Shown: piece by piece, positions 1-7,343 of the stretch
Layout: the number at the start of each line of letters is the position of its first letter
Position numbering within the stretch: position 1 is the first letter of the stretch
Assembly (NCBI GenBank): GCA_026770585.1
Contig: MU647071.1
Span: 208,333-222,190 of the forward strand
Direction: 5' to 3'
DNA length: 13,858 nucleotides
Source of the DNA: Baffinella frigidus
Taxonomy: Eukaryota > Cryptophyceae > Cryptomonadales > Baffinellaceae
Made by a program: the position numbers and the translations under genes
The notes under the pieces: model-generated
Told to the model about the DNA's origin: nothing
The model's database searches: none
What the model saw: the letters and a program-made list of their open reading frames with translations, nothing else

Positions 1-469
1 GGGTTTTCCTGTATCACCTGGGGAGGCAGCGCCCCGGATGTGGTGCCAGGCCGGTCAGGGGGGTCGTTCCGGGAGGTTTTGAAGTGGCAGATCGGGGCGG
101 CGGCAGCGTCGCTTCGGTTTTGTGTGGTGTGTGCGCTTCCGGCCGGCATGCTGCTCTGTCAAAGCGCCCTGTTCTATGTTTGGTCTCGGGAAAAGGTGGG
201 TGTCCGGGGTCCGTGCGATTGTTCATTTCTCCTGGGGCTGGATCTCTTGGTTGGAGCCAGAATTATTAATGACTTTAGTTGGATACGAGATACAACCCTT
301 TAGAAGAAAGTGATTCACGATGGTCACGATGAGGGGCTTCACGTTGGTCACGAGGGGGTTTTGAGGGCTAAAACATGTTTCCCGCGTGACCAGATTAGAT
401 CACGTGACAAGATCACATGACATACATGTAGATTTTCATTTTATCAGGATATGTGTAAAACAACACGTT
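1..469. other. Unassigned left-edge sequence
   Basis: I see no recognisable gene or RNA here. Short open frames run across it (for example 40-303 on +) but have no family signature and a composition that fits chance. Around 315-420 there are several copies of GTCACG/ATCACGTGAC-type words, which may be a small repeat cluster. Confidence 0.4.
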
Positions 470-530
470 CCCTCTAAAAAAGGTCGGTTTGCGCGTGATA
501 AACGTGTGGCTATCTTTTTGGGGGGGGAGG
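470..530 (+). repeat. 60 bp dispersed direct repeat, copy 1
   Basis: This stretch starts CCTCTAAAAAAGGTCGGT, continues through GCGCGTGATAAACGTGTGG and ends in a G run. A nearly identical copy lies at 1260-1319 in the same orientation. No terminal inverted repeats are visible, so the mechanism of dispersal is unknown. Confidence 0.85.
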
Positions 531-612
531 TTCAAACAGAATTGAATTTCGGATTTGAATTTGGGTGCCGGATTCTGGGGTTACATGACCAAATTTACAC
601 CAGAAAATCCTT

Positions 613-680
613 AAAGTTAATTATCTCTGGGCAAGTTGACTTTTGTTGACAGGTCCGTAGCCACGCATGGGGAAGTGCCA
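613..680 (+). repeat. ~65 bp dispersed repeat, copy 1 (partner 6819-6885)
   Basis: The words AAGTTAATT, AAGTT(G/C)ACTTTTG and GG(T)(T/C)CGTAG occur in the same order and spacing here and at 6819-6885, same strand. The two copies are diverged, so they look like old copies of one family. Confidence 0.65.
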
Positions 681-701
681 CGTGCACACACAGCGGTTCC
701 C

Positions 702-719
702 TCGTACGAGCTCGTACGA
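702..719. repeat. 18 bp perfect palindrome
   Basis: TCGTACGAGCTCGTACGA is its own reverse complement. The core TACGAGCTCGTA recurs at 10913-10924. It is close in design to the TACGAAGCTTCGTA palindrome found six times in the window. It sits just before R1 copy 1. Confidence 0.8.
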
Positions 720-872
720 AGGGAATTTCGGCAGTTTCCGTCACCTTATCCGTAGAAACCCCTCCATGCCCCTACGGGTTGCCTACAGTAGGGTCGTAGG
801 TCTTAACGCTTAAGGGCTATTCAGAATCCCTTCGAAGTCCGCTGTGTGGCGGAGCGTGAGCCGCGTTGGTAC
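718..872 (+). repeat. Dispersed repeat R1, copy 1
   Basis: Shared landmarks are TTTCCGTCACCTT, a CCCTACGGGTTGCC-like block, GTAGGGTC, a TATTCA(A/G)AATCCCTTCGAAG block and CTGTGTGGC. The same order occurs on + at 3103-3247 and on - at 12119-12333. This copy lacks the MITE-A insertion seen at the end of copy 2 and could represent an unoccupied site. It does not open a credible reading frame. Confidence 0.85.
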
Positions 873-885
873 CAGGATTTTCCTT

Positions 886-899
886 TACGAAGCTTCGTA
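886..899. repeat. 14 bp palindrome TACGAAGCTTCGTA
   Basis: Perfect palindrome with a central HindIII-type AAGCTT core. Five further exact occurrences lie at 11050-11063, 11349-11362, 11712-11725, 11730-11743 and 11785-11798. Confidence 0.9.
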
Positions 900-902
900 C
901 CG

Positions 903-945
903 GTAGGTCCTTTAGGTTTTAATTTCTCCCAACATACGAGGCTCG
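903..945 (-). repeat. Degenerate partial copy of ER85
   Basis: AGGTCCTTTAGGTT followed by CTCCCAACATA matches one end of the ER85 repeat as it appears at 13198-13278. The middle and the distal half are not recognisable. The call rests on two short matching words with similar spacing. Confidence 0.4.
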
Positions 946-1107
946 TAGCCCAACGACACGCCCTTCCGTAGAAAGGACTGCAAAGAAAGCATGTTTGCTT
1001 TCGGATAACTAAATCGTTTTTGGTTGGCCGAAAATTTCAGAAATGCCGTAAAACTTGGACACGACGACGCCAATTTTGGCTGTGCTCGTTGGATCATCGA
1101 TCTCATT

Positions 1108-1183
1108 GGCTCAACTGATCCTGGTTGAGTTGAGTTGAGTTGAGCCGATCTGAGCTTGGGAGTTGCTGTTGAGTTGAGCCGGC
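1108..1183. repeat. TTGAG short tandem repeat with foldback
   Basis: Four consecutive TTGAG-type pentamers sit around 1124-1145, and a second short run lies around 1168-1182. GGCTCAACT at 1108 can pair with AGTTGAGCC ending at 1146, forming a hairpin. Confidence 0.75.
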
Positions 1184-1259
1184 TCATCTCGTACGGATAG
1201 GACCCCATATCAGGATATGAATAAATTCCCCGCGTTAAACGCACCTGCGTTTAAAAAAA

Positions 1260-1319
1260 CCCTCTAAAAAAGGTCGGTGTGCGCGTGATAAACGTGTGGT
1301 AATTTTGGGGGGGGGGAGT
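1260..1319 (+). repeat. 60 bp dispersed direct repeat, copy 2
   Basis: Same orientation as the copy at 470-530, 790 bp away. The match starts CCTCTAAAAAAGGTCGG and breaks down at the G run. Confidence 0.85.
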
Positions 1320-1529
1320 CGGGGAGAGGGCGGGGAGAAGGTTTAATCGTCCTTCTAAAAAAAAGTGTCCTTTCACTAGAGCAAGGGTTGGTGTGCACGT
1401 GAAACTTTCCAGGTACTTTGGACGTGTTAACGTGCGTGTCACGCGTTCTGATTTTTACTACAGCGACCCCGGGGTCGCGTCTGTGTATTTGGGACAGCAT
1501 CAAGGCACGGAAGAAGGTTTGCTTGCATT
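1320..1529. other. Unassigned sequence
   Basis: Nothing recognisable. It contains several short CGTG/CACG words and a GACCCCGGGGTC palindrome around 1466-1477. Confidence 0.4.
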
Positions 1530-1856
1530 TTGCGTCATAAAAACATTACACTTGCGCCCGTAGTTTCAAGATCGGAGGACTCCAGCACACGAGGTGCACT
1601 TGCAAGGCTGTCTCGTACGGCTGAGAGGAAGCACGCTGTGCTCATGTCAAAATTCGCCTGCAGCGACCCCGGGCAGCACGAGGAGCGCGCAACAAGCGAC
1701 GCCTCGTCCGTGCGCATGCTCTCGCAACACGCCTCCAGCGGACCCGAGCAGCACAAGGAGCGCGCATCAATCGATCCAGATGTCGCGCACACTCTGCTCG
1801 TCCTCCGCTTCTTCAGCCTCCAGCTCCACCCACAGAGAGGCCCTGGAGAAGACTGA
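1530..1856 (+). CDS. Weak open frame, hypothetical 108-residue peptide
   Basis: An ATG-started frame in a GC-rich segment. The product resembles no family I recognise. Its middle contains an internal duplication: a CSDPGQHEERA-like block around residue 45 recurs as SSGPEQHKERA about 24 residues later. The DNA repeat behind it is at about 1658-1705 and 1731-1780. The opposite strand (1535-2050) and another + frame (1594-2421) are also open, which is typical of GC-rich DNA, so openness alone proves little. The longer + frame runs through ER85 and R2 and is therefore unlikely to be a gene. This entry may be a coding remnant or chance. Confidence 0.2.
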   Translation: MRHKNITLAPVVSRSEDSSTRGALARLSRTAERKHAVLMSKFACSDPGQHEERATSDASSVRMLSQHASSGPEQHKERASIDPDVAHTLLVLRFFSLQLHPQRGPGED

Positions 1857-2021
1857 GATGCGCGAGCAGCCAACACGACAACCACGCAGCCTCTCCTCGC
1901 AGCATCAAGCAACGCACCGTCGCGATCCGGCGAGCCCATGCACAACGAGCGCCAGCGCCGACGACTTCGTGCGGACGTCTTCGAAGGCGAGCGGTGCAAT
2001 GCTCCGCACGGACGCAGCCCG

Positions 2022-2042
2022 CCACGCGTCTCCGACGCGTGG
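2022..2042. repeat. Short perfect hairpin
   Basis: CCACGCGT and ACGCGTGG pair perfectly around a 5 nt loop (CTCCG). It lies in GC-rich sequence with no clear gene context. Confidence 0.6.
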
Positions 2043-2177
2043 CGGAACATGTAAATTTAGTAAACGGACCATATGTTCCGCGCGCGCGAACAAAACGCGG
2101 TTGTTGTACGAACGAGGAAGAAAGAGGGGTGCGGTGTTCGATCGCGTGACGACGTCGTGCGATTCTGCCCCTCCGCA

Positions 2178-2268
2178 AGTGATCCGAAAGGACGCATGGC
2201 CTTTCTACAGGATAAGTTCCGGTGTCCGCCTGTGTTGGGTGCTCGAAGAACCTGAAGGACCTCAAGGG
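2178..2268 (+). repeat. Dispersed repeat ER85, copy 1
   Basis: Landmarks in order are TGATCCGAAAGGA, ATGGCCTTTCT, AAGTTCCGGTGTCCGCCT, TGTTGGG, GCTCGAAGAA and AAGGACCTCAAGGG. Further copies lie at 5836-5926 (+), 7001-7074 (+, 5' part degenerate) and 13198-13278 (-). One frame reads through copies 1 and 4 with a similar peptide, which reflects DNA similarity and not proof of coding. The AAGGACCT(C/A)AAGGG end resembles telomeric words, which may explain the insertion inside the telomeric array. Confidence 0.85.
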
Positions 2269-2344
2269 CAAGAAGGCGTTGAGCATCCTCGAGGAGAACT
2301 TCTCCGTGGCTCGCAACATCGTGCCGACTTCGAGGACGGGTTGA
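2249..2344 (+). pseudogene. Exon-like coding fragment with strong GC3 bias
   Basis: The frame beginning AAC at 2249 and ending TGA at 2342-2344 gives a 31-residue hydrophilic peptide. It begins NLKDLKGKKALSILEEN, continues with FSVARNIVPTS and looks like an amphipathic helix. By my count about nine in ten of its codons end in G or C, which is unlike neighbouring non-coding sequence. I do not recognise the family. It starts inside the ER85 end, so it may be an exon scrap trapped between repeats or a fortuitous frame. The downstream neighbour is R2. Confidence 0.3.
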
Positions 2345-2364
2345 CTTGGGCGCTGGCCGACGAA

Positions 2365-2444
2365 TTTCGATTTCGTGATGTATTAGCTTGGATTCGTCGG
2401 CCGACCCGGGCCTTCTCTTAGTATAAAGTACGGTCCAGCCTACG
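2365..2444 (+). repeat. Dispersed repeat R2, copy 1
   Basis: TTCGATTTCGTGATGTATT, CCGACCCGGGCCTTCTCTTA and GTCCAGCCTACG recur in the same order at 3454-3535 on the same strand. The two copies differ by scattered substitutions and small indels. Confidence 0.85.
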
Positions 2445-2634
2445 TTGAATGTAGGCACCGTCTTGCCTATTTCGACCAGGCTTCTTTGTAGGGAGAGGCG
2501 TGGGGCCAGACGCCCACGTAATCCTGGCAAGGCGAAACTGGTCGATGTGAAAGTAAGCAAAGTAGCTGTAGGGTGTTGAAAGTGCTGAGTAAATATTGGC
2601 GAAGTGCAGCACGTGGCGTCGCAGCTAGAGCAGC
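2445..2634. other. Unassigned sequence between R2 and MITE-A
   Basis: No gene or named element is seen. It holds a short inverted pair, TCGACCAG near 2473 and CTGGTCGA near 2539. Confidence 0.4.
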
Positions 2635-2636
2635 TA

Positions 2637-2748
2637 CAGGGGTACCTCGCTCATAAGAAAGCGCCTCCCCCTAGGACCCTACATCAGGCCCTTGCCTAGG
2701 GCCCTATGGTGGTCCTGAGGGGGGGGTGCTTTCTTATGAGTACTCCTG
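2637..2748. mobile_element. MITE-A copy 1 (foldback, TA-type)
   Basis: The left terminus CAGGGGTACCTCGCTCAT plus AAGAAA is inverted at the right as TTTCTTATGAG..TACTCCTG, where the right terminus has lost CGAGG. The element is about 112 bp and carries no coding capacity. TA precedes it, but the right flank is not TA. The TA target and the CAGGGG ends resemble non-autonomous DNA transposons of the Tc1/mariner-like type, which is an inference. Confidence 0.85.
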
Positions 2749-2896
2749 TCGAGCAGGAAGAGGTTGGGGGGAAAGGCATCGTCCCTGGGCGCAGGAGGGT
2801 GGACAATGGCTCCAAGAGCCCTTTGACCACTATGGCAGCCACTTGGCTGCACTGGGGGCATTCACTCTCGTTCATAGATGCTAGCCCGATAGATGC
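2749..2896. other. Unassigned sequence between MITE-A copies 1 and 2
   Basis: No gene is recognised. GCAGCCACTTGGCTGC at about 2836-2851 is a small hairpin, and ATAGATGCTA occurs twice just before MITE-A copy 2. Confidence 0.4.
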
Positions 2897-2898
2897 TA

Positions 2899-3015
2899 CA
2901 GGGGCACCTCGCTCATAATAAACCGCCCACCCCCTAGGACCACCGTAGGGCCCTAGGCATAGGCCTACTGTAGGGTGCTAGGGAGGCGCTGTTTCTTATG
3001 AGCGAGGTATCCCTG
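2899..3015 (-). mobile_element. MITE-A copy 2
   Basis: Both termini are intact (CAGGGGCACCTCGCTCAT and ATGAGCGAGGTATCCCTG) and it is flanked by TA on both sides. Its internal sequence matches copies 3 and 4 only in reverse complement, so it is inserted in the opposite orientation. The interior is rich in CCCTA/TAGGG and CCTAGG words. Confidence 0.92.
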
Positions 3016-3102
3016 TAGGGCTTATGGTCCCAATCAGACACAGTCTTGCCGGGATTGCATACCACACAGCGGGCTGCAAAGGGGGAATATGGCCAGATCT
3101 AA

Positions 3103-3247
3103 GGCATTTTCCGTCACCTTCTCCATAGGACCCCCCCGTATGTCCCTGCGGGTTGCCTACCGTAGGGTCCTATCTCTTATCGCGTACTGTATGGCGTATT
3201 CAAAATCCCTTCGAAGTGCGCTGTGTGGCATGGCGGCCGTGTTGGTA
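3103..3247 (+). repeat. Dispersed repeat R1, copy 2
   Basis: Same landmark order as R1 copy 1. Its 3' 58 bp (3190-3247) is repeated after MITE-A copy 3 at 3366-3423. It ends exactly at the TA where MITE-A is inserted. Confidence 0.88.
3190..3247 (+). repeat. 58 bp direct repeat, left of MITE-A copy 3
   Basis: It begins TATGGCGTATTCAAAATCCC and ends CCGTGTTGGTA. The partner at 3366-3423 is the same length with five mismatches by eye. The left copy ends at the element and the right copy begins at the element, the geometry of a target-site duplication but far longer than usual. Confidence 0.92.
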
Positions 3248-3365
3248 CAGGGGTACCTCGCTCATGAGAAAACGTACCTTTCTAGGACCCTACAGTAGCC
3301 CTATGCCTGGGGCCCTGCGATGGTCCCTAGGGGGTAGGCGTTTTCTTATGAGCGAGGTACCTCTG
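3248..3365 (+). mobile_element. MITE-A copy 3
   Basis: Near-perfect inverted termini run CAGGGGTACCTCGCTCATGA inward on the left and CTTATGAGCGAGGTACCTCTG on the right side. TA lies on both sides. It is 118 bp with no coding capacity. It sits between 58 bp direct repeats derived from R1. Confidence 0.93.
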
Positions 3366-3423
3366 TATGGCTTATTCAAAATCCCTGCGAAGTCCGCTGT
3401 GTAGCATGGTGGCCGTGTTGGTA
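3366..3423 (+). repeat. 58 bp direct repeat, right of MITE-A copy 3
   Basis: Partner of 3190-3247, beginning immediately after the element terminus with TATGGCTTATTC and ending GTTGGTA. Confidence 0.92.
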
Positions 3424-3453
3424 ATAATAAAGGTCTCTCTCACCTTTGTTGGG

Positions 3454-3535
3454 TTCGATTTCGTGATGTATTGGCTGGGATTCGCCAGCCGACCCGGGCC
3501 TTCTCTTAGTCTAAAAGTCGGTCCAGCCTACGGTT
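3454..3535 (+). repeat. Dispersed repeat R2, copy 2
   Basis: Same order of words as R2 copy 1 (2365-2444), same strand. Confidence 0.85.
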
Positions 3536-3550
3536 CTACACCCAGGAGCA

Positions 3551-3593
3551 GCCTACTGTTGGGTAAATGTAGGGGGGCGTGCCTCCTTATGAG
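3551..3593 (-). mobile_element. Truncated MITE-A end at the telomeric-array boundary
   Basis: GCCTACTGTTGGGT.. followed by GGGGGGCGTGCCTCCTTATGAG matches the right third of MITE-A copy 2. The left part is missing and the right terminus stops at TTATGAG, where the degenerate telomeric array begins. Confidence 0.6.
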
Positions 3594-5011
3594 TTGTTCA
3601 GGGTTTGGGGATTGGGGCTGAGGGTTGAGGGTGTATGGTTCAGGGTTTAGAGGTTATGGTTTAGGGTTAGGGTTAGGGTTTCGGGCTTGGGGATTAAGGA
3701 TTAGGGTTGAGGGTTGAGGATTTGGAGTTTAGGGTTTAGGGTTTAGGGTTTAGGGTTTAGGGATCAGGGTTTCGGTTTTAGGGTTTAATGTTTAGGGTTT
3801 AGGGTTTAGGGTTTAGGGTTTAGGGTTTAGGGTTTGGGGTGTAGGGTTTGGGGTGTAGGGTTTCGGGTTTGGTGTGTAGAGTTTAGGGTTTAGGGTTTAG
3901 GGTTTAAGGTTGAGGGTTGAGGGTTGAGGGTTTAGGGTGTTTGGTTTAAGGTTGAGGGTTCAGGGTTAGGGTGTAGGGTGTTGGGTTTAGGGATTAGGGG
4001 CTAGGGGTGAGGGTTTCGGGGTTAGGGTTTAGGGTTTCGGGCTTAGGGGCTTAGGGCTTAGGGGTTAGAGTTTCGGGTTTCGGGTTTCGAGTTTCGGGTT
4101 TCGGGTTAAGGGTTTAGGGTTCAGGGTTGAGGTCGTAGGGTTTAGGGTTTAGGGTTTAGGACTCAGGGTTTAGGGTTTAGGGTTAGGGTTTGGGGTATAT
4201 GGTTTAGGGTTTAGGGCTCATAGTTTCGGGGTCAGGGGTCAGGCATTGGGGTGTAGTGGTTAGGGTTTAGGTTTGAGGGTTTGAGGGTTTAGGGTTTGTG
4301 GTCTAGGGTTTGGGGTTTTGGGATCAGGGTTGCGGTCTTAGTGTTTAGGAGTTAGGGTAAGGGTTTAGGGTTGAGGGTAGAGGGTTTGGGGTTGAGGGTT
4401 TGGGGTTAAGGGTTGAGGTTGTATGGTTTGGGGTTCAGGGTTTAGGGCTAAGGGTTTAGGGTTTGGGGTTTGGGGTACGGGTTTAGGGGTTAGGGTTTAG
4501 GGTTTGGGTTTGAGGGTTCAGGGTTCAGGGTTTATTTTTGGGGGTTGAGGGGTCAGGGTTTAGGGTTTAGAGTTTAGGGTTCAGGGTTTAGGGCTTAGAA
4601 ATTGGGGTGCAGGGTTTACGTCCTTCACTCATAGCGAGCGGTTTAGGGATTAGGGTTTAGGGCTGAGGGTTTAGGGTTTGGGGTTTAGGGTGTATTGGTT
4701 TGGGTTTGGGTTATAGGGATTAGGGTTTACGGTAGAGTGTTTGTGGTTGAGGGTTAAAAGTGTAGGATGAAGGGTTTAAGGCTTAGGATTTAGGGATCAG
4801 GGTTGAGGTTTTAATGTTCGGGGTTTTGGGTGTAAGGTTTAGGGTTGAGGGTTCAGCGTGTCGGACCTAAAGGGTTCAGGGCATAGGGTTTAGGGTATAG
4901 GGTATAGGGTTCAGAGTTTAGGGTTCAGGGTTTAGAGTTCAGGGTTGAGCGATTATGGTGTAGGTTTAGGGGTTTAGGGTTGGTTCAGGGTGTATGGTTT
5001 AGGGTTCAGGG
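3594..5011 (+). repeat. Interstitial telomeric array, G-rich strand on + (part 1)
   Basis: Tandem TTTAGGG heptamers with many variants (TTCAGGG, TTGAGGG, TTTCGGG, TTTGGGG, TGTAGGG). Clean runs of five to seven perfect units occur near 3728-3765 and 3790-3832. A non-repeat island lies near 4618-4640 (ACGTCCTTCACTCATAGCGA). TTTAGGG is the telomere repeat of most plants and many algae. The degeneracy indicates an old internal array and not a working chromosome end. Confidence 0.97.
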
Positions 5012-5254
5012 TTTCCTCTTGTGGATCTGAAGGCAATATATTGACTTAGGTTGGAGCCATTTGTTCGACCTTCATCCTGTAGTAAAGATTGTAAGATTTT
5101 ATCGCAGCTCGTTTTTTTAAGCAGGTTCTGGAGCTGACGGCCAAATCACGAGGATCTGCGCTTTCAAAAAAAAAAACGAAATTTAGGGGCAAAATTTGGC
5201 AGAATACACTAAAGGAAGAATAATGACTTGAGATTTTGCACCTGCAAGAGGATA
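5012..5254 (-). mobile_element. MITE-B copy 1, inserted in the telomeric array
   Basis: About 243 bp of non-telomeric sequence matching the reverse complement of 9766-10017 nearly end to end (TTGGAGCCATTT, CTGTAGTAAAGAT, GAGGATCTGCGCTTTC, GAAATTTAGGGG). The right terminus CCTGCAAGAGGATA is intact, while the left terminus (TCCTCTTGTGGATCTGA) is mutated. Telomeric units directly abut both ends. Confidence 0.9.
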
Positions 5255-6370
5255 GGGTTTAGAGTTTAGGGTTTGGGGGTTGGGGTTTAGTGTTTGGGGT
5301 TTAGGGTTTAGGGTTCAGGTTTTGGGGTTGAGGTTTTAGTGTTTAGTGTTCAGGGTTTAGATTTTTCGGTTTAGGGTTTAGGGTTTAGGGTGTAAGATTA
5401 TGAGTTCAGGGTTCAGGATTTAGGGTTTAAGTTTTGAGGTTTAGGGTTCAGGGTTTGAGGTTCAGGTTTCATGGTTTAGGGTTTAGGGTTTATAGATTAG
5501 GGTTTAGGGTTTACGAACCTCACTCGTGCAGAGGTTTGGGGTTTAGGGTTTAGGGTTTGGGGGTGAGGTTTTCGAGGTTTGGGTTTAGGGTCTATGGTTT
5601 AGGGTGTTGGGTGTAGGATTGAGGGTTAAGGGTTTAGGTTTTAGGTTTTAGGGTTTAGGGTTAAGGGTTGAAGGTTGAGGGGTTTTGTAGGGTGTAGGCT
5701 GTAGGCTGTAGGGTGTAGGGTTTAGGATCTAGGTTTAGGCTTTAGGCTTTAGGCTTGAGGCTTTAGGCTTGAGGGTTTGGGGGTTTTGGTATATGGTTCA
5801 GGAATCAGGTTTGAGGGTTTAGGCTTAAGGGTTGATGTGATCCGAAAGGAGGAATGGCCTTTCTGCAGAACAAGTTCCGGTGTCCGCCTATGTTGGGAGC
5901 TCGAAGAAACTCAAGGACCTAAAGGGTTTAGGGTTTAGGGTTCAGGGTTCAGGGTTTCGGGTCCGGGTTTTGGGTTTAGGGTTTTGGGTTCAGGTTTAGG
6001 TTTTAGGGTTTTAGGGTTTAGGGTTTAGGGTTTAGGGTTTAGGGTTTAGGGTTCAGTGTTTAGGGTTTAGGGTTTAGGGTTTAGGGTTCAGCGTTTAGGG
6101 GTTGGGGTAGGGATTTAGGGTTTATGTCTCAGGGTTTGGGGTTTGGGGTTTGGGATGTGAGGTTTTGATTTTTTGGTTTATGGTTTAGGTTTTAGTGTTT
6201 AGGGGTTTGGGGTGTGGTGTTTATGTTTCAGGGTTTAGGATTTAGGGTTCAGGGTTTAGGATTTAGGGTTTAGGGTTTAGGGTTTAGGGTTGAGTGTTTA
6301 GGGTTTAGGGTGTAGGGTGTAGGGTTCAGGGTTTAGGGTGTAGGTTTTGGGGTTTAGGTTTTAGGGTTGT
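5255..6370 (+). repeat. Interstitial telomeric array, G-rich strand on + (part 2)
   Basis: The TTTAGGG-type array continues. The cleanest run is near 6006-6052 with about six or seven perfect units. It is broken by a short island at 5511-5534 (ACGAACCTCACTCGTGCAG) and by ER85 at 5836-5926. A local variant block around 5690-5765 has TGTAGGC/TTTAGGC units, a locally amplified variant. Confidence 0.97.
5836..5926 (+). repeat. Dispersed repeat ER85, copy 2, inside the telomeric array
   Basis: TGATCCGAAAGGA, GGCCTTTCTGCAG, AAGTTCCGGTGTCCGCCT and CTCGAAGAA match copy 1. Telomeric repeats lie directly on both sides. The end GGACCTAAAGGG merges with the array through the shared words AAAGGG/TTTAGG. 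Confidence 0.9.
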
Positions 6371-6388
6371 AGAGTAACCGACGAGCAC

Positions 6389-6415
6389 CAGCAAAGGCTA
6401 TCTGTCAGTTGTTTA
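6389..6415 (+). repeat. 27 bp direct repeat left of the 172 bp TIR element
   Basis: CAGCAAAGGCTATCTGTCAG.. is matched by CAGCGAAGGCTGTCAATCAG.. at 6594-6620. About 21 of 27 positions agree. A 6 bp gap separates it from the element. Confidence 0.6.
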
Positions 6416-6421
6416 GCACCA

Positions 6422-6593
6422 CCACGCAAGAGTGTAGGGCTGACCTGGGAAAACAAGCCAGTTCACACGGAATGTGTAACAACTTTCCGAATTTTCGATT
6501 TTTCTGTGGGAAGAATGTCCACTTATGAACTTAAGAAATAGTAGAATTCTACTATTTCTCCTGTGGGTCACTCTGCCCTACACTCTTGCGTGG
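6422..6593. mobile_element. 172 bp foldback element with perfect 19 bp TIRs
   Basis: CCACGCAAGAGTGTAGGGC at 6422-6440 is exactly inverted at 6575-6593. The interior has no reading frame but holds a 26 bp perfect palindrome (6534-6559). This fits a non-autonomous DNA transposon. No second copy is in the window. Confidence 0.85.
6534..6559. repeat. 26 bp perfect palindrome
   Basis: The half AGAAATAGTAGAA is followed directly by its reverse complement TTCTACTATTTCT, with the centre on GAATTC. It lies inside the 172 bp TIR element. Confidence 0.92.
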
Positions 6594-6620
6594 CAGCGAA
6601 GGCTGTCAATCAGTGTTTTA
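6594..6620 (+). repeat. 27 bp direct repeat right of the 172 bp TIR element
   Basis: Partner of 6389-6415, starting exactly after the right TIR. Confidence 0.6.
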
Positions 6621-6755
6621 AACGAATAAGCTAGCGGTTTATTCCGCCAGTTGAATCCAATAATTTACTTGAGTTTCCCTTAGTGTTCTGAGTGGTATGC
6701 ACGAACAGCTGGGTGCGTCAATCGGGAGTTTACAAGTCTATCCCTTAAGTGACGA

Positions 6756-6775
6756 GGCAGTCAAATTTGACTGCC
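6756..6775. repeat. 20 bp perfect palindrome
   Basis: GGCAGTCAAA followed directly by TTTGACTGCC. Confidence 0.9.
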
Positions 6776-6818
6776 AAGAGGTCCTAGGCAGGTCCTAGGG
6801 CCCTACGGTAGGGCGCAT

Positions 6819-6885
6819 GAAGTTAATTGTCTTCAGGTAAGTTCACTTTTGGTGAAAGGTTCGTAGTCCACCGTGTGGCTATGGC
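6819..6885 (+). repeat. ~65 bp dispersed repeat, copy 2
   Basis: Diverged partner of 613-680 in the same orientation (AAGTTAATT, AAGTTCACTTTTGG, GTTCGTAG). Confidence 0.65.
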
Positions 6886-7000
6886 TCCTACAGAGGAACA
6901 TCTAAATCCATGGGATAACGTCCTGAAAACCGGGCTTTTAAGCCTTTGGTATTGTCTACTGTAGGCCGTAGGGCCCCTAGGCCCGGGTTTTTCGTGGGGC

Positions 7001-7074
7001 AAGGCCTGCGACCAGTTCCAGTGTCCGCCTATGTTGAGAGCTCGGAGAACCTAAAGGACCTCAAGGACCTTAAG
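7001..7074 (+). repeat. Dispersed repeat ER85, copy 3 (5' degenerate)
   Basis: CAGTTCCAGTGTCCGCCTATG, TTGAGAGCTCGGAGAAC and AAAGGACCTCAAGGACCT match the 3' two-thirds of ER85. The first 20-25 bp are not recognisable. Confidence 0.85.
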
Positions 7075-7179
7075 GAAGCGACGCACCATTGAGGCTCATC
7101 ACCTGTCCGACCAAGGCTCACACAACGCCCCCCATCCTTCTAGAATCTTCCAGCCTTGTCCTGGACCGCGTTGCCCTAG

Positions 7180-7223
7180 TACCGTGATCACTAACTCCGA
7201 GGAGTGTGGGTATATAGACTCTA
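7180..7223 (+). repeat. 44 bp direct repeat, left of MITE-A copy 4
   Basis: It starts TACCGTGATCACTAACTCCG and ends CTCTA. The partner at 7344-7387 has the same length with about five mismatches. The left copy ends, and the right copy starts, exactly at the element. Confidence 0.92.
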
Positions 7224-7343
7224 CAGGGGTACCTCGCTCATGAGAAACCGCCACTCCGTAGGACCCTACAGAAGGGCTGTGCCCAGGGCCCTATGGTGGT
7301 CCTAGGGGGGGTGCGCTTTCTTATGAGCGAGGTACCCCTGCAG
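7224..7343 (+). mobile_element. MITE-A copy 4
   Basis: 120 bp with intact inverted termini (CAGGGGTACCTCGCTCATGA left, ATGAGCGAGGTACCCCTG near the right end). TA precedes it on the left; the right TA lies two bases beyond the terminal CTG, at CAG/TA. The interior runs in the same direction as copies 1 and 3. Confidence 0.93.

Larger units (their letters stand above)
6621..7000. other. Non-telomeric spacer without a gene
   Basis: No gene is recognised. It holds the perfect palindrome GGCAGTCAAATTTGACTGCC at 6756-6775, a GGTCCTAGG(C/G) doublet at 6780-6799, the palindrome CCCTACGGTAGGG at 6801-6813, and the ~65 bp dispersed repeat at 6819-6885. Confidence 0.6.

Noticed and set aside
1535-2319. 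Two long open frames on - (171 and 168 codons)
   Set aside because: Cys/Arg/Ser-rich antisense shadows with no family signature.
1594-2421. 275-codon open frame on +
   Set aside because: Low-complexity Ser/Thr/Arg-rich product that crosses two dispersed repeats (ER85 and R2); opposite-strand frames are equally open, as expected in GC-rich DNA.
3449-3470. GGGTTCGATTTC as a tRNA T-arm
   Set aside because: No matching acceptor, D-arm or anticodon arm nearby, and the word belongs to R2, which recurs at 2365.
3594-6370. CRISPR-like array
   Set aside because: Units are 7 bp tandem repeats without spacers.
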